This document shows positions 1-10,607 of a stretch of 64,000 nt of DNA, in pieces. Source of the DNA: Ophiobolus disseminans. Lineage: Eukaryota; Ascomycota; Dothideomycetes; Pleosporales; Phaeosphaeriaceae. Position numbers and translations under genes: made by a program. Position 1 is the first letter of the stretch. Every line of letters begins with the position of its first letter. The notes beneath the pieces were generated by a model. That model worked only from the letters and a program-made list of their open reading frames with translations. It made no database searches and had not been told where the DNA came from. The stretch is taken from NCBI GenBank assembly GCA_010093685.1, contig MU006220.1, forward strand, positions 1,085,502 to 1,149,501, given 5' to 3'.

Positions 1-526
1 CGCACTGCTAGGACTCATCGCCAACGAGGAGCGTTTGTACGGCGCACTCGCCACGCCGATGCTCCTGCCCATCTGCGTCATCCTCATGTTCCTCATCATG
101 GTCACCGACAAGCTGAGCGCGCTATGGTGCAACTGGCGCCTGAAGAAGAGCGGACAGCCCTACGCGCTGGAGGTCGTTGAGCATGAGCATGAGCACGGCC
201 ATGAAGATCATGCGCATGGCGAGGTACACGAACACGATGAACACGCGCCGCTAAAGGGTCACGGCCACCACGACTCGGTTAACCTGGAGGATGCACGCAA
301 GTCGGCGCACTACTCCGTGTACACTGATACCACCCCGCTTTCGGCACACAGCACGGAGTATCACAACGGCCACCAGGGTGGGTATGCGATGGAGCCGCTC
401 ATGAGCCCGCCGTTGATGAGTCCCCCTCTAATGAGCCCCCATCCGGCCACACCTGGGCTCGGTGCTAAACCTTCAGGCCCTGGAGGTTACATGCCTGTAT
501 CTGGTGGACAAAATTACGGTGCTTGA
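1..526 (+). CDS. C-terminal part of a membrane protein with a His-rich tail (5' end outside window)
   Basis: The reading frame is open from base 2 and ends with TGA at 524-526, so about 174 C-terminal residues are visible and the start lies upstream. The visible part begins in a loop (ANEERLYGALATP), then has one strongly hydrophobic segment of about 20 residues (MLLPICVILMFLIMV), followed by a basic stretch and a long polar tail, presumably cytosolic. The tail carries about 16 histidines among acidic residues (HEHEHGHEDHAHGEVHEHDEH) and later a threefold LMSPP-type repeat and a Gly/Pro-rich end. This suits the last helix and tail of a polytopic transporter or channel, and the His/Asp/Glu run could bind zinc, but I do not recognise the family. 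The coding call is firm because the frame runs unbroken from the window edge with a protein-like composition; the function is open. Confidence 0.6.
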   Translation, partial: ALLGLIANEERLYGALATPMLLPICVILMFLIMVTDKLSALWCNWRLKKSGQPYALEVVEHEHEHGHEDHAHGEVHEHDEHAPLKGHGHHDSVNLEDARKSAHYSVYTDTTPLSAHSTEYHNGHQGGYAMEPLMSPPLMSPPLMSPHPATPGLGAKPSGPGGYMPVSGGQNYGA

Positions 527-1427
527 AGAGGGACATGAATGCATGTTTCAATCTTGTGTGGCGTTCTGGTTTGGCTTGCGAGCTTACACATTAGCGAGGC
601 GTTTTCTTGTGGGCACTTCATTTTATGATATCCGACCTACACACACACATACACAACCATCTTGTCAGATCTCGAATGCGTTGAATAGTAAGGCTTATTT
701 ATGTTTTGTGTCAAGTTGGAATACTCTCTGCGATGAACCCAGTGTCTTCTGGTGACATGTCGTTACGGCTCCGAATAAAATGCAAAGAAATACCTTCTAC
801 ATTCGAAGGCGTGCACAAATGGGTTGCAAGGCGTTGCTAAGAACGCGTTTCACTTACATCGTGAGTGTGACTGTGATACAAATTCACCAGTACCATAATC
901 TGACGTTTCACTAGATGCTCGGGAGGGAAAATAAACGCTGCTGTCTTCGTTCGTTGCACCTGGAAAAGTGGGGCGACAGACCTCACCTTCCCTGGACCCT
1001 GAACTGCTCCTGCTCCACACCAGCAAAGGCAGGCGTGATGATGGCCAATTCCTGCTCGTGCAATCCTCGTTCCCCTCTGAAGCTCTCTCGACCATCTTCA
1101 CCGCATGCCAACTCTTCCGCTCGCCACGCAATGCTGCATTTGCTCGCTACTCACTGCAGCTAGTCCTTTCGCTTCACCCTCCTGTGACTGGTCAACTACT
1201 CTCAACTCTCGCGACAATCGAGACACTGGCCTCACTCAACGTCTTTAAGTCTAATCCCACGACTCCACCCTCGCAGTCGCTGAATAACATACCTCGCATC
1301 GCCTGAGGACAGTACTTCGGGCACCGTGCCGCTGTGCACCTCATCTGTCTGGTGGCTGTGAGTAGGATTAGTCAGACATATCATTGGAAGCAGCAGGCTG
1401 CTTAGCTTCAACGACAGTTAGCCAACC
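527..1427. other. intergenic, about 0.9 kb, no gene seen
   Basis: This stretch separates the partial membrane-protein gene from the TRP-like gene. It holds a short CA-rich microsatellite near 642-660. Short frames on both strands (up to about 110 codons) show no protein-like features, and several begin with non-ATG codons. It presumably contains the 3' UTR of the first gene and the promoter and 5' UTR of the next. Confidence 0.6.
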
Positions 1428-4304
1428 ATGTTACACACACGGATATTTCGACCCTGCTTAGCATTCTGTCTCCCGCTATATCTCATCGCTGTCACTGCGG
1501 CCGCTGCAAAGAAGCCCGACTACGTGGTGGCTACAATCGATGGAAGGCAGTACCGAGTCAGGGATGACCGCCAGCCAGCGCTATACACTGCCGACTTTGG
1601 CGACTGTCGAGGAGGGAGTCTGATCAATGTTACTCGCTTCGATGCCGCGTACTACCGCGACAACATGACCGTATTATTCCATCTTGAAGGAGAAAGTGCT
1701 CTGCACAGGGAGGATATCATGATGTCCATTGGCGTCTATGCATACGGCGAGAGCCGCTTCGCGCTGACCTTCAACCCTTGCAGCGCCAACATCGACAGGT
1801 AAGTGGCGCCGTACTTACATGAGAATTGGACTGATAGTCGCAGCGCCTGTCCAGTCAAAGCTGGCGTCCCCATCGCCGCAGCGGGTATCATTCCTATCAA
1901 CCAAAACGACGTCGCTGGCATCCCCGATTTAGCTCTTTACATTCCAGACTTCGAGGGTCAGGCCATCCTGAGAATCTTCTCCAACTCAACACAACTCGAG
2001 ATCGGCTGTTTTGCCGCGCAAATCACCAATGGAAACACCTTTCGACAGAAAACAGAGGTGGGAATCGTGTTAGGTGTCTTCACCCTCATCGCTATGGTCG
2101 CTTCGTTTGCCCCCGCCATCTACGGCGATGACATCGTCGAGATGCGCAAACATTATGCTCATTCGCTGTCTGTCATGGTCGTCTTCGCAGTCTGGCACCA
2201 CATCTACTTCAGTGGTGCATTATCCGTGAACTGGCCGAGCGCACTTGTTGCTTTCTGGAGTAACTATGCCTGGACAGCAGGCATGATCTACTCAGAGCGA
2301 ATGCAGAATACCATTAACAATTTTATCGGCTCAAACAAAGGCAATACATCCCAAGTCGGCGCTGCAGGTACCGGGGAGAGCAATCCAGGTCTCGGAGGAG
2401 GTTACGATATTACCGCAATCTACAAGAGGGGCTTGGTCAATCCTGACAGTGGTTTCTCATACACAGGAGAGCCGGTTAAGCCCGGCCTTCCTCTTCCTGG
2501 TAACTTCTCTGGGTTTGCTGGAGCTCTTGCGCAGGAGCGTATTCCAGCATCGAATGCATTCATGACGTGTTTGCTCTGGTCACTGGTCTTGGTGGCCTGC
2601 ATCGTCGGGTCTATCGTCGCGCTCAAGCTCGTCCTCGAAAGCCTCAGCAAGACCAAGCTGATCAAAGGGAACCGCTTAATTTTCTTTCGAGTTCACTGGA
2701 TCCGGTACACAGCCCTTGCTGTCCTACGTGCGGGGTTCATCGGCTTCTTCATGATCGCGTTCGTTTCCATGTTTCAATTCTCATACCTCAAGTCACCTGG
2801 CCTGGTCGCGGTAGCTTGCATTGTTTTCCTCGTGGTAGTCTTCGGTATAGGGAGCGCTGCGGTCCTGGCGTGCTATCGCAGGATCAGTACTGGCCAGTAC
2901 GTATGTGAGCCCGACAAGTGGAACATCGAGGGGACAAAAGTATGGAAGGTTATTCCCTGGTACACACTATCACGGCAGAGCAAGATTCCGCGCTCAGAGG
3001 ACAGGATATACGCCGGCTCGATTCCATGGTGGATAATCCGGCCCTCATCCGGCGACAAGTCGGTCCATGACGACGAGAGCTTTATCCAGTCTTTTGGGTG
3101 GCTAGCTGCGCGCTATCGTAGGACTCGCTGGTGGTTCTTTGCAGTTTGGCTCGTCTACGAATTTGTACGAGCTTGCTTCTTAGCCGGCGCTTCCACTCAA
3201 CCTCTATTGCAAGTCTTTGGAATTCTCGGCGTGGAGGTTGTCGGTTTCATTGGCATTGTCTACCTACATCCCTTTCAGGGTCAGCGCCTCAATGTGATCT
3301 TGGTGTATATGCTGGGGTTCAGCAAGATCGCAACAACCGGGCTCTCTGCAGCTTTCGACACCAAATTCAATCTTCCGCGCATCCCAGCAACGATTGTTGG
3401 TATCATCATCATTGTCATCCAAGGCCTGTTGACCATTTCGTTGCTGATTGCGATCTTCATCGGAGCAATAACCAGCTACTTCTCAATCACACGACACCAA
3501 GAGACGATTAGACCCAGAGGCTGGCTCCCCACACGCGAAAAGTATCTCAAGCGTCTAGACGATCGAGCCTCAGACCTCCCACGACCACGACCAATGCGGG
3601 TTCAGTCTGTTCCGGAGGTTCAGATTCAAAGTGGCCCGTACTTCAGCGTCAACCAGGTCAAACGCATCCCCAAGGTCGAAGACGAAGAGGAAGAATTTTC
3701 GCCGGAGACCCACAACCTTTCCGCGTCCCGACTCACGCCATCGAGTGGAAATCAAGCTGCAGATGGAGAGCAGCCGCCGCAACGGAGTCGAGCGGCTAGT
3801 GACCTTTCGCAAATGTCGCACTCCGCTCCACCACGGGCGGCCGGTCTCCATCGTCCGAGCTGGAACTCGCAGGACCTTGCTGAAGCTCGACGCAAAGGGC
3901 GGGCAAGACCCAATAGCAAGACTACACTCTCCACGCGTGACAGCCCAGACCGGCTCAAAAACAACGCGACTCCGCGGCTGGACACTCAGACCGAGGGTGA
4001 GGAAACGGCCAGCAGACAACCTAGCCCACTCAGTGGCGATGCAAGTCGATCCAACACACCCGCGTCCTCTTCGATTCCACACCCACAAGACAACGATAAC
4101 TTTCCGTATCGGCAATCTGGTAGCAGGCCAAGCATACCTCCCCGCTCGATATTGAGACCAACGAGCGGAGACGAAGACAGGCCAAGCGTACCGCCCCGCT
4201 CGACGTTGAGGCCGACAACCGGAGAGGAAAGCAGCGAAGAACAAGGGCTATCAATCCCACGGAAAAGCAGCAAGCGACTTGTGATGGAGGGCGAGGAGGC
4301 TTAG
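1428..4304 (+). CDS. TRP-like / flavin-carrier (Flc, Pkd2-like) membrane protein
   Basis: Two exons, 1428-1798 and 1844-4304, joined over a 45-nt GTAAGT...CAG intron, give 943 residues. A signal peptide (residues 1 to about 26) precedes a luminal ML-like domain with cysteines (GDCRGGS, NPCSANIDRSACPV, EIGCFAA). From about residue 205 there are around nine membrane segments, starting TEVGIVLGVFTLIAMVASF, with the conserved-looking stretch FRVHWIRYTALAVLRAGF. The last ~300 residues form a polar, Ser/Pro/Arg-rich cytosolic tail with an imperfect repeat (SRPSIPPRSILRPTSGDED, then PSVPPRSTLRPTTGEE). This domain order is that of the fungal TRP-like family (yeast Flc1-3, fission yeast Pkd2), which acts in ER/plasma-membrane calcium or FAD homeostasis and wall integrity. 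The ATG at 1428 is chosen because it starts the signal peptide. Family assignment is strong; substrate is unknown. Confidence 0.9.
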
Positions 4305-5670
4305 TAGGCATAGCCACCTCTATCCCACGAAAGAGGAGCTGAAAAGACTCCACTGAAGGAGCAAACTCAAAGAAGCTGGAGTTTTCTTCCAGGCATGAGA
4401 GGACGAGCGAGCAAGCGTAGCGACCGAGATACCTGAGCAGCATAGACAGGACATTCTCAACGAAACAACAATAAATTCTCGATAAGCGGAACATTCCATG
4501 GGCATTCTCTTCCTGCACAAGCGTTAATGGTCGGACGGACTTCGGCGCAACGCTTTATACCCCACATGGCATTCTCAGCGGCATCTCTTTCCCATCCTCT
4601 TTTGTCGATAGTTTTCCAAGGTGTTATGGGTGGACGGCAGCGCGTTTTAATCTACGTTGTTGGATTCGACATCAGCACATCGGATATTGCTTCCAAGCAT
4701 CGTGTATGCGGGAGGAGAGATAAGGCCACTGTAGCGGTAATATGAATCAAGTTCACAGCGAGCCAAGATGCTTACGCGACAATGTGCGAGGTCGAGGAAT
4801 GCAGTGAGATTTAGCAATGACCGCCGTTCTGACGGCGTGACGCAAGCGTGCTTGAGCCACACCAAGCTCATGTCCAACGCCAGCGCTAGCCGCCGGCATC
4901 TTGAAACTCTCTTCATCTCATCACAGCAGTCCGCACCCCAAGATTCTGGCCATGCAACCGATACGCCAACAATGACAGCATGGCGTCGAAAACAGGGCAA
5001 GCGAGATTTGACAGCCAATGTCTCACCACGTTGGCGAAATTAGCCCCATTTCCTTGTCCCACATGCGACAATGTGTGGCGGCCGCAGAACTGGACCGTTG
5101 AGCATGACTGATGGCGCGAAAGCCACAGCTACGTCACGGCTCTCTCATCCGCATGTGGATATGTGCAACGGCGGGTATTCTCGCCGGATGATGAATCTGG
5201 CCATAGAGTATAGCAGTCATCTGTACATGGTGCGGAGTAGGAGGGCTGGAAAACGTGGTGGTTGGACACGACAGCAGTATCTGCGTCGCTCAATATGGGC
5301 TTATCAACGTCGCCAAACCTTCTCTGGGCGTGGCTCACCGCATCGTTGCGATTCTGATGCGTGGTGTCGATGGGGCAGCCACACGCAATGCCGCTCGTTG
5401 CCGCTTTGGACAGCCATGACCTCAGAGCTGTGGCGCAAGGACAGGGATGTGCCCTGCTTTGTGATCCTCCAAACGGTAATTCTCCGCCGATCGATGCCGG
5501 TTTGGGAGTTGACTGGCGCTACGAACAGGTTTTGGCGGCATGGCATGGGGCTGTTTGCGGGTGCGGCATTGTCATGGGGACACGGTGATGTGTGAGATTT
5601 TTTTGCCAGGCAGGGCGCGTGCTGGAGATTGAGGTGAGGGATTGTGCAAGGGTTGGTGTTGATGAGGTAG
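4305..5670. other. intergenic, about 1.4 kb, no gene seen
   Basis: Between the TRP-like gene and the small lipid-anchored protein gene. Frames up to about 174 codons occur on both strands, but they overlap each other in several frames, lack recognisable domains and have no matching splice sites. I see no RNA gene or repeat here. Confidence 0.5.
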
Positions 5671-5708
5671 TGACGTCAGAGGTAGGTGCTGGTTGGGTGG
5701 GATATAAG
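5671..5708 (+). promoter_or_regulatory. putative CRE palindrome and TATA box upstream of the 67-residue protein
   Basis: A perfect palindromic CRE/ATF site, TGACGTCA, lies at 5671-5678, about 185 bp before the ATG at 5864. A TATA-like GATATAAG follows at about 5701-5708. Their order and spacing fit a bZIP-regulated (for example Atf1-type stress) promoter. The motifs are seen directly; the regulation is inferred. Confidence 0.45.
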
Positions 5709-5863
5709 TCAGGCGCTGGCGACGCTTTGTTTGCAAGTACATTCCTCAACTCACCCACAACCCTTTCTTCTACAAACAACAACCAGAGCCTGAGCTTCGA
5801 CATCCACAACTCGAACTCTATCATCAACACCACACAAACCATCAAACTACCACAACTGCAACT

Positions 5864-6123
5864 ATGGGCGCCGTAGTCTCCTGCGTACGTCGACCCCACC
5901 TTACCGTTTCGCACCGCAACACGCACTAACAAAACAATAGATCAAGTCCGTCTTCAGGACAATCGGCAACTGCATTATGGCCATTGTCAACGCCATCGCC
6001 GCCGGTCTCAAGGCCATCATCAACGCCATCGTCTCGCTCTTCGGCATCATCATCAACTGCCTGACATGCGGCCGCGGCGGATCCCGTAGGAAGACACGCA
6101 CCACGCACACGAGCAGAGTCTAA
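5864..6123 (+). CDS. 67-residue hydrophobic protein with predicted N-myristoylation/palmitoylation site
   Basis: Exon 1 is 5864-5884 (MGAVVSC), the intron 5885-5940 has GTACGT...AATAG borders, and exon 2 is 5941-6123. The product is 67 residues. The N-terminus MGxxxSC matches an N-myristoylation signal followed by a palmitoylatable cysteine. The middle is a run of short hydrophobic heptad-like segments (IGNCIMAIVNAIAAGLKA, then IINAIVSLFGIIINCL), and the tail is strongly basic (RRKTRTTHTSRV). Small proteins of this design recur in filamentous ascomycetes as uncharacterised proteins. The likely place is the inner leaflet of a membrane, with the basic tail also binding acidic lipid. Function is unknown. 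The splice sites, protein-like composition and promoter motifs make the gene convincing despite its size. Confidence 0.75.
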
Positions 6124-6626
6124 ACGACCCACCCGTCTTGCTAGCTAGAAACGGCTGACAGGATGGGTGTTATCGACGGACTCGTTAGGCCAATACGACA
6201 GGCAAACCACATCGTCGCGCGACGAGGAGTCAGCATGGCGCCAACTGCACTACATCGCATCGTGTCGGCGGAAACAGAAGACTGATTTGAGCATGGATAC
6301 CCAGATGGAGTAATAGAGGTTGAGTCACGACCGAGTTTTGTTTTTCGAGTTTCATGCTTGATATGGAGGCGTGCGCGTGGTGGTCAGACGATCCATTCTT
6401 GATATGAGAGCGCATAGATACCCCAGCTTTTGAATGGAGCGAAAATTTACTCTGCAAACTGCATTGCGTATATGTTCGTTCCACGTGAGTTTACTATTTT
6501 GTGTTTGCTTTGGTGTATTCTCACGGTTTGTATTCAACAGCTTTGTGCTTGTGACGGACTAATTACTACACCTACTCGGATGGATTACCCAACACTTACA
6601 TTCGCGTCCACAAGCTCCTCTCGTTT
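6124..6626. other. short convergent intergenic region, no gene seen
   Basis: The small lipid-anchored protein gene (plus) and the JmjC-like gene (minus) converge here, so this holds two 3' UTRs. The only frames are below 90 codons and unconvincing. Confidence 0.5.
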
Positions 6627-8060
6627 CTAACCCCCAGCTACCCAATGCCGCACCACGAAATGCGCCATCGTCACCTCGTCTACCGAATCTATACCCTGCA
6701 ACCCAAAGTTCCCCATGTTTGTCACCTTCAGCTTACATATCCTACACTCCCCCTTAACTCTACTCCCCTGCTTTAAAAACACTAACCACGCGTCCTGCCA
6801 CATCCTCTCCACCCTCATCCTCTTCCCACCATCATCGATCATCTTACACAACCTCGCGACACTTTCCTTAACAGCATCCCATCTCGCACATGTGTCTTTA
6901 ATGACGGGATCGACTTTGAATTTTGTGCCAGTCCACGCCGTATTCAAAATGCGCTCCAAATGCTGTGCAAGACTCTCAGCGAGGATGATGATTTCGCTCT
7001 GTTGAGTAGATATGTCAGGCCACATGCGCGCCCCATCAACCTGAACACGTATATTTTGCATTCGTTCCGGGAACGTTAACGCCGTGGACAGGGAATACGT
7101 CGCCGCCGTACTCGTTGTCGTCGATACCACAAGATAAGACCAAAAGGGCGGGAGCATGAGTGTCTGCCCGCGCGTTTGCACAATCGCAATGCCGTGCTGC
7201 AAGTCGTCTACGATGGGCATGAACACGGCGCCAGATGTGCGGCCTGCAAGAGAAGCGTATTGGCGCTGCAAGACGTCCAGATTGCCGTGCCCTGGGGGGT
7301 ATGCGATCCATATCTTCTCCCCGGAGAGCAGCGTGGAGAAAGTGTAGTACGGCGAGTACTCCAGATCGAAGACTTCGTTTGCAGGTGCGACGGTGATTTG
7401 GAAATCGCTTTGGCCGAGTATGCCATCGGCAGCCCAGGGCATGGTTTTGGTGCGCAGGCGGTCGAATGTCGGGGACGTCATGTGTATTATTGCGCCGCGG
7501 TCTGAGAAAGCTGGGTTGGGGATGTTGTTTAGCAGCTTAATGGTGGCGTGGGCGTCTTTCTCGGCGGAACCTAGAGGGGGGGCGAAGCGGTAGGTGTTTG
7601 GGCCGCTGATATCTTCTTTGAGAGCGCGTTGGACTTCGGCGACGGTGGGGAGGAAGTCGAAGGGGAGGCTGGCTGGTGGGTAAAGGATTGGTGAGTTGAA
7701 GATTTGTTCGTTGAAGACGCCGCTTTTCTTTAAACGCAGGGGTTTGAGCTTTTGTTCGTTGAGTGGGTGAAGCGTGCCGCGGTTTGCCAAGTTGAAGACA
7801 TGTTTAGCTCGTGGGTCGTTGCAGTGCTCAAGGTGCAGCATGACATCGACCAGATCTTGGCTGTGGAGGGCTAGTATTCGTGGGACCACGGTCCTTGTCA
7901 TGGGTGAGACGTGAATGATGTCTGGTAGTTGATATTCAAGATCGACTTGGGTCGTTGAGGTTTGTGAGCTTGAGGTGATGTTGGTCCGATGCAGGGGGAG
8001 AGTATGAGATATGTTTGATGCTGTGAGAGGTGCCAGAAGTTTCGAAGTGACTCTTGCCAT
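6627..8060 (-). CDS. JmjC/cupin-like protein, probably without the iron-binding triad
   Basis: A single intronless frame of 477 residues starts at the ATG complementary to 8058-8060. The central part (about residues 150-330) resembles fungal JmjC-type cupins: TFSTLLSGEKIWIAYPP is the strand pair that normally follows the HxD motif, and QTLMLPPFWSYLVVS the later strand that normally carries the distal histidine region. In front of TFSTLLSG the sequence reads FDLEYSPYY, with no HxD, so metal binding looks lost. The C-terminus has CRIC followed after about 24 residues by H and VRHW, a possible small zinc-binding unit (CxxC...HxxxxxH). It could be a non-catalytic JmjC-fold scaffold; such proteins are common and uncharacterised in Dothideomycetes. 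It diverges from the next gene over 387 bp. The coding call is strong, the fold moderate, the loss of catalysis an inference. Confidence 0.75.
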   Translation of the reverse strand: MARVTSKLLAPLTASNISHTLPLHRTNITSSSQTSTTQVDLEYQLPDIIHVSPMTRTVVPRILALHSQDLVDVMLHLEHCNDPRAKHVFNLANRGTLHPLNEQKLKPLRLKKSGVFNEQIFNSPILYPPASLPFDFLPTVAEVQRALKEDISGPNTYRFAPPLGSAEKDAHATIKLLNNIPNPAFSDRGAIIHMTSPTFDRLRTKTMPWAADGILGQSDFQITVAPANEVFDLEYSPYYTFSTLLSGEKIWIAYPPGHGNLDVLQRQYASLAGRTSGAVFMPIVDDLQHGIAIVQTRGQTLMLPPFWSYLVVSTTTSTAATYSLSTALTFPERMQNIRVQVDGARMWPDISTQQSEIIILAESLAQHLERILNTAWTGTKFKVDPVIKDTCARWDAVKESVARLCKMIDDGGKRMRVERMWQDAWLVFLKQGSRVKGECRICKLKVTNMGNFGLQGIDSVDEVTMAHFVVRHWVAGG

Positions 8061-8447
8061 TGCGATGAGCTGCGTGATTGCAATTGTTTAATGCAACACG
8101 GGTAAATCGTTGCACCGCCTGGTATTTGCTTGAGTGCGTCTTGCCGTTGTCCTTGAGTGTAAGCTGTGGTGCTAGAAGAGACTAAATCCTTGTCGGCTAT
8201 ATTGCATTAAATGGTATGGGGTCCATCTGCACTTTTCGGGAAAATTAGAGCTTCCCTGCTGTAGCTTTATCCGTTTGTAGGTGTGCAGTTGCGGTGACCA
8301 AGAGCTTACCATCGCACTTTCCTCTACTTCTCGAACTCACTGCTTTACTAAACTTTATGACGATGATTGATCAATTATACATCCCTCACTTCGTCTCAAC
8401 CGCACTTTGTACCCTCCAATTCAAACGTCACCATTCAACTACAACCA
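8061..8447. other. divergent promoter region
   Basis: These 387 bp lie between the start codons of the JmjC-like gene (minus) and the unidentified membrane-associated protein (plus), so they must hold both promoters. CT-rich leader sequence immediately precedes the plus-strand ATG. I identified no specific operator. Confidence 0.5.
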
Positions 8448-9545
8448 ATGTCGCGGAAAGTTAAACCCGGTCAAGACGACAATCGAAGCAACTCGTCTGA
8501 TAAGTCGATCCTCGCCATACCTCTCGAGTGGATCAAGAACAACCCAATGAAGACAGCAAAGCTGGTGAAGGCGTATGGCGTACCATTTACTGGTGTCGCA
8601 CTTGCTGGGCCGATGGCGTCCATGCTACCTTTGGGACCGTTCAGTCCCTTCGCCGCTTTGCTAGCTACGAGTTTCGCAAGCTTCCACCTAAGACGAAATG
8701 TGATGGACAGCGTATGCTCCTTTTTCCATGCGGGCGGTCTCAGTGGCTTTCAGGGTCAGGTACTGTCGTTGCTGAACTTCATGAGCTTGAGTGCTGCGTT
8801 TGGTAAGTCTGACTGGCGAGCTTAGCTCTTGACATTAGCTCATAATGATAGAAACACTTGAGCGACCACTTAAAACCTTGACCAACGAGCTCATCGTCAG
8901 CACCGGAGGCCTTCGAGCCTCGCTGGCTGGCCTCTTCATCGCCATGGTAACTGAACTTACGGGCTTGTTCGGTATCTTTCCCCATGTGGTCCGAGCAAGA
9001 AGCATGGCGCGTTCCTTGCAACTGTGCAGGCGTTTCTTGTGTCAAAAGGAGTAACTTTAGGCTGGCAGTTACTCGTCACGATATGGCACCAACTCACGAA
9101 AGATGGGTTAGGCGCAGCATTCCGACTGCACACTGCCCATGGAAATACAGTTGTCTCCGCTATATACAGCACAGGGCGAACAGGGTTGAATAGGCTGGGG
9201 AGCATGCTGTGGGAACTTATGTCGAAGGGAGAGCACACGAGCAAAGGCACCACTCAGCAGCCGTTAGACGATTGGGAGATGGTGGACCTTGAAGGAAAGA
9301 GGCCAGACGATCACTCTGATGCCAGCAACGAGCGTGCAGCGGAGCTAGTTGGTGAGATTTCACAGCTCATTGATGAATGCCAAGAACTTCGGCGTGCCGA
9401 GCGGGACGAGTTGATCGCGATGCTGGAGGAGGAGGAGCATAATGATTACAAGAGAATTGGCGCCGAATCTGATGAGCTGGAAGATGTGCCACTCGATGAC
9501 CTAGCAAAGGCGGATGCAGCCGATGACTGGGAGCTTCTATTCTGA
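8448..9545 (+). CDS. unidentified membrane-associated protein, 321 residues
   Basis: Three exons, 8448-8802, 8852-8946 and 9030-9545, give 321 residues. Introns are GTAAGT...TAG and GTAACT...CAG; the donor at 8947 rather than the GTATCT at 8972 is the one that keeps the frame. The start is the ATG at 8448 (MSRKVKPGQ); the frame stays open upstream but has no earlier ATG. Several hydrophobic segments follow: YGVPFTGVALAGPMASML, a second around FSPFAALLATSF, and one created by the exon 2/3 joint (SLAGLFIAMAFLVSKGV). The C-terminal third is acidic with probable helical or coiled-coil content (ERAAELVGEISQLIDECQELRRAE). I do not recognise a named family. The clean splicing that restores a hydrophobic helix across an exon boundary supports a real gene. 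Confidence 0.7.
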
Positions 9546-9811
9546 GTACGGAACCAATATAGCAATGGGTGGAAGAGAAAGAAAGTGTTGTATATTCAAG
9601 AGGCGTTGCGTTCTACCTGTTTCCAATATCAGCAGCGTGCGTGATGAGGTGAAGGAAACTCCACATGATGTTCGGTGCCAAGACATATACGCTACCGCCA
9701 CATCGAGCCTAGTGCGGCGGTATTTCGCCCACAATGAATTAACGAACGTCGCAGGACGACCGACGACAACCCCACGACTAACACAACAGGTACTGCTCCA
9801 ACACCGCCAAC

Positions 9812-10607
9812 ATGCGTACCTACGACGACTCCTTCAGCGGCCAAAAGATCTACCCCGGCAAGGTGCGTTCCGCCGTCCCCGCGATGACGCGCGACATGTC
9901 GATATTCCGCTGCCGCACTGCACGACGACGTACACCTGGCAGAGGAGACATGGCGGCGCGACAGATGGAACACGTGCTGACGGAGACAACAGGGCAAGCT
10001 GTACATCCGCGGTGACAGCAAGATCTTCCGCTTCCAGAACGGCAAGACCGAGTCCCTCTTCCTGCAGAGGAAGAACCCCCGCAAGATCTCATGGACGACT
10101 CTGTACCGACGGATGCACAAGAAGGGCATCTCTGAGGTTCGTCCGCCCAATTGCACATACACACGGCCTGATGCGGGTTTGGGGGTGTCGCGAGCTATGA
10201 CATCAGCCGCATCGCAATATGATGCTGGTACATGGCAACACGCGTAGCCCTCAAAATCCCCTCTCCCACACACACAGCCACATCACCATGAACTGCCTAC
10301 TGACCACCGCTACCTACAGGAAATCGCCAAGAAGCGCACCCGTCGCACAGTCAAGCACCAGCGTGCCATCGTCGGTGCCTCGCTCGACGTGATCAAGGAG
10401 CGCCGTGCACAGCGCCCCGAGGCCCGCAACGCCGCCCGCGCCGCTGCCGTCAAGGAAGGAAAGGAGAAGAAGGCTGCCGCAGAGTCAAAGAAGAAGGCCG
10501 AGAAGGCCAAGAGCGCCTCATCCGCCGCACGAGGCCAGGCCACCAAGATCCAGAGCAAGCAGGGCGCAAAGGGTGCCGCACCCAAGGTCCAGGCAAGGAC
10601 CCGCTAA
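9812..10607 (+). CDS. RPL24: 60S ribosomal protein eL24
   Basis: Three exons, 9812-9862, 9993-10136 and 10320-10607, give 160 residues. The N-terminus MRTYDDSFSGQKIYPGKG is the eL24 zinc-ribbon region in its ascomycete form. It is followed by the conserved FRFQNGKTESLFLQRKNPRK and ISWTTLYRRMHKKGI, then a Lys/Ala-rich helical tail. eL24 is a structural protein of the large subunit at the interface with the small subunit. Introns of 130 and 183 nt are longer than is usual in this window, as often seen in ribosomal protein genes. Exon phases are all zero. The start is fixed by homology to the family. Confidence 0.96.

Noticed and set aside
3570..4244. Minus-strand frame of 224 codons
   Set aside because: Opposite the low-complexity tail of the TRP-like protein; an antisense shadow.
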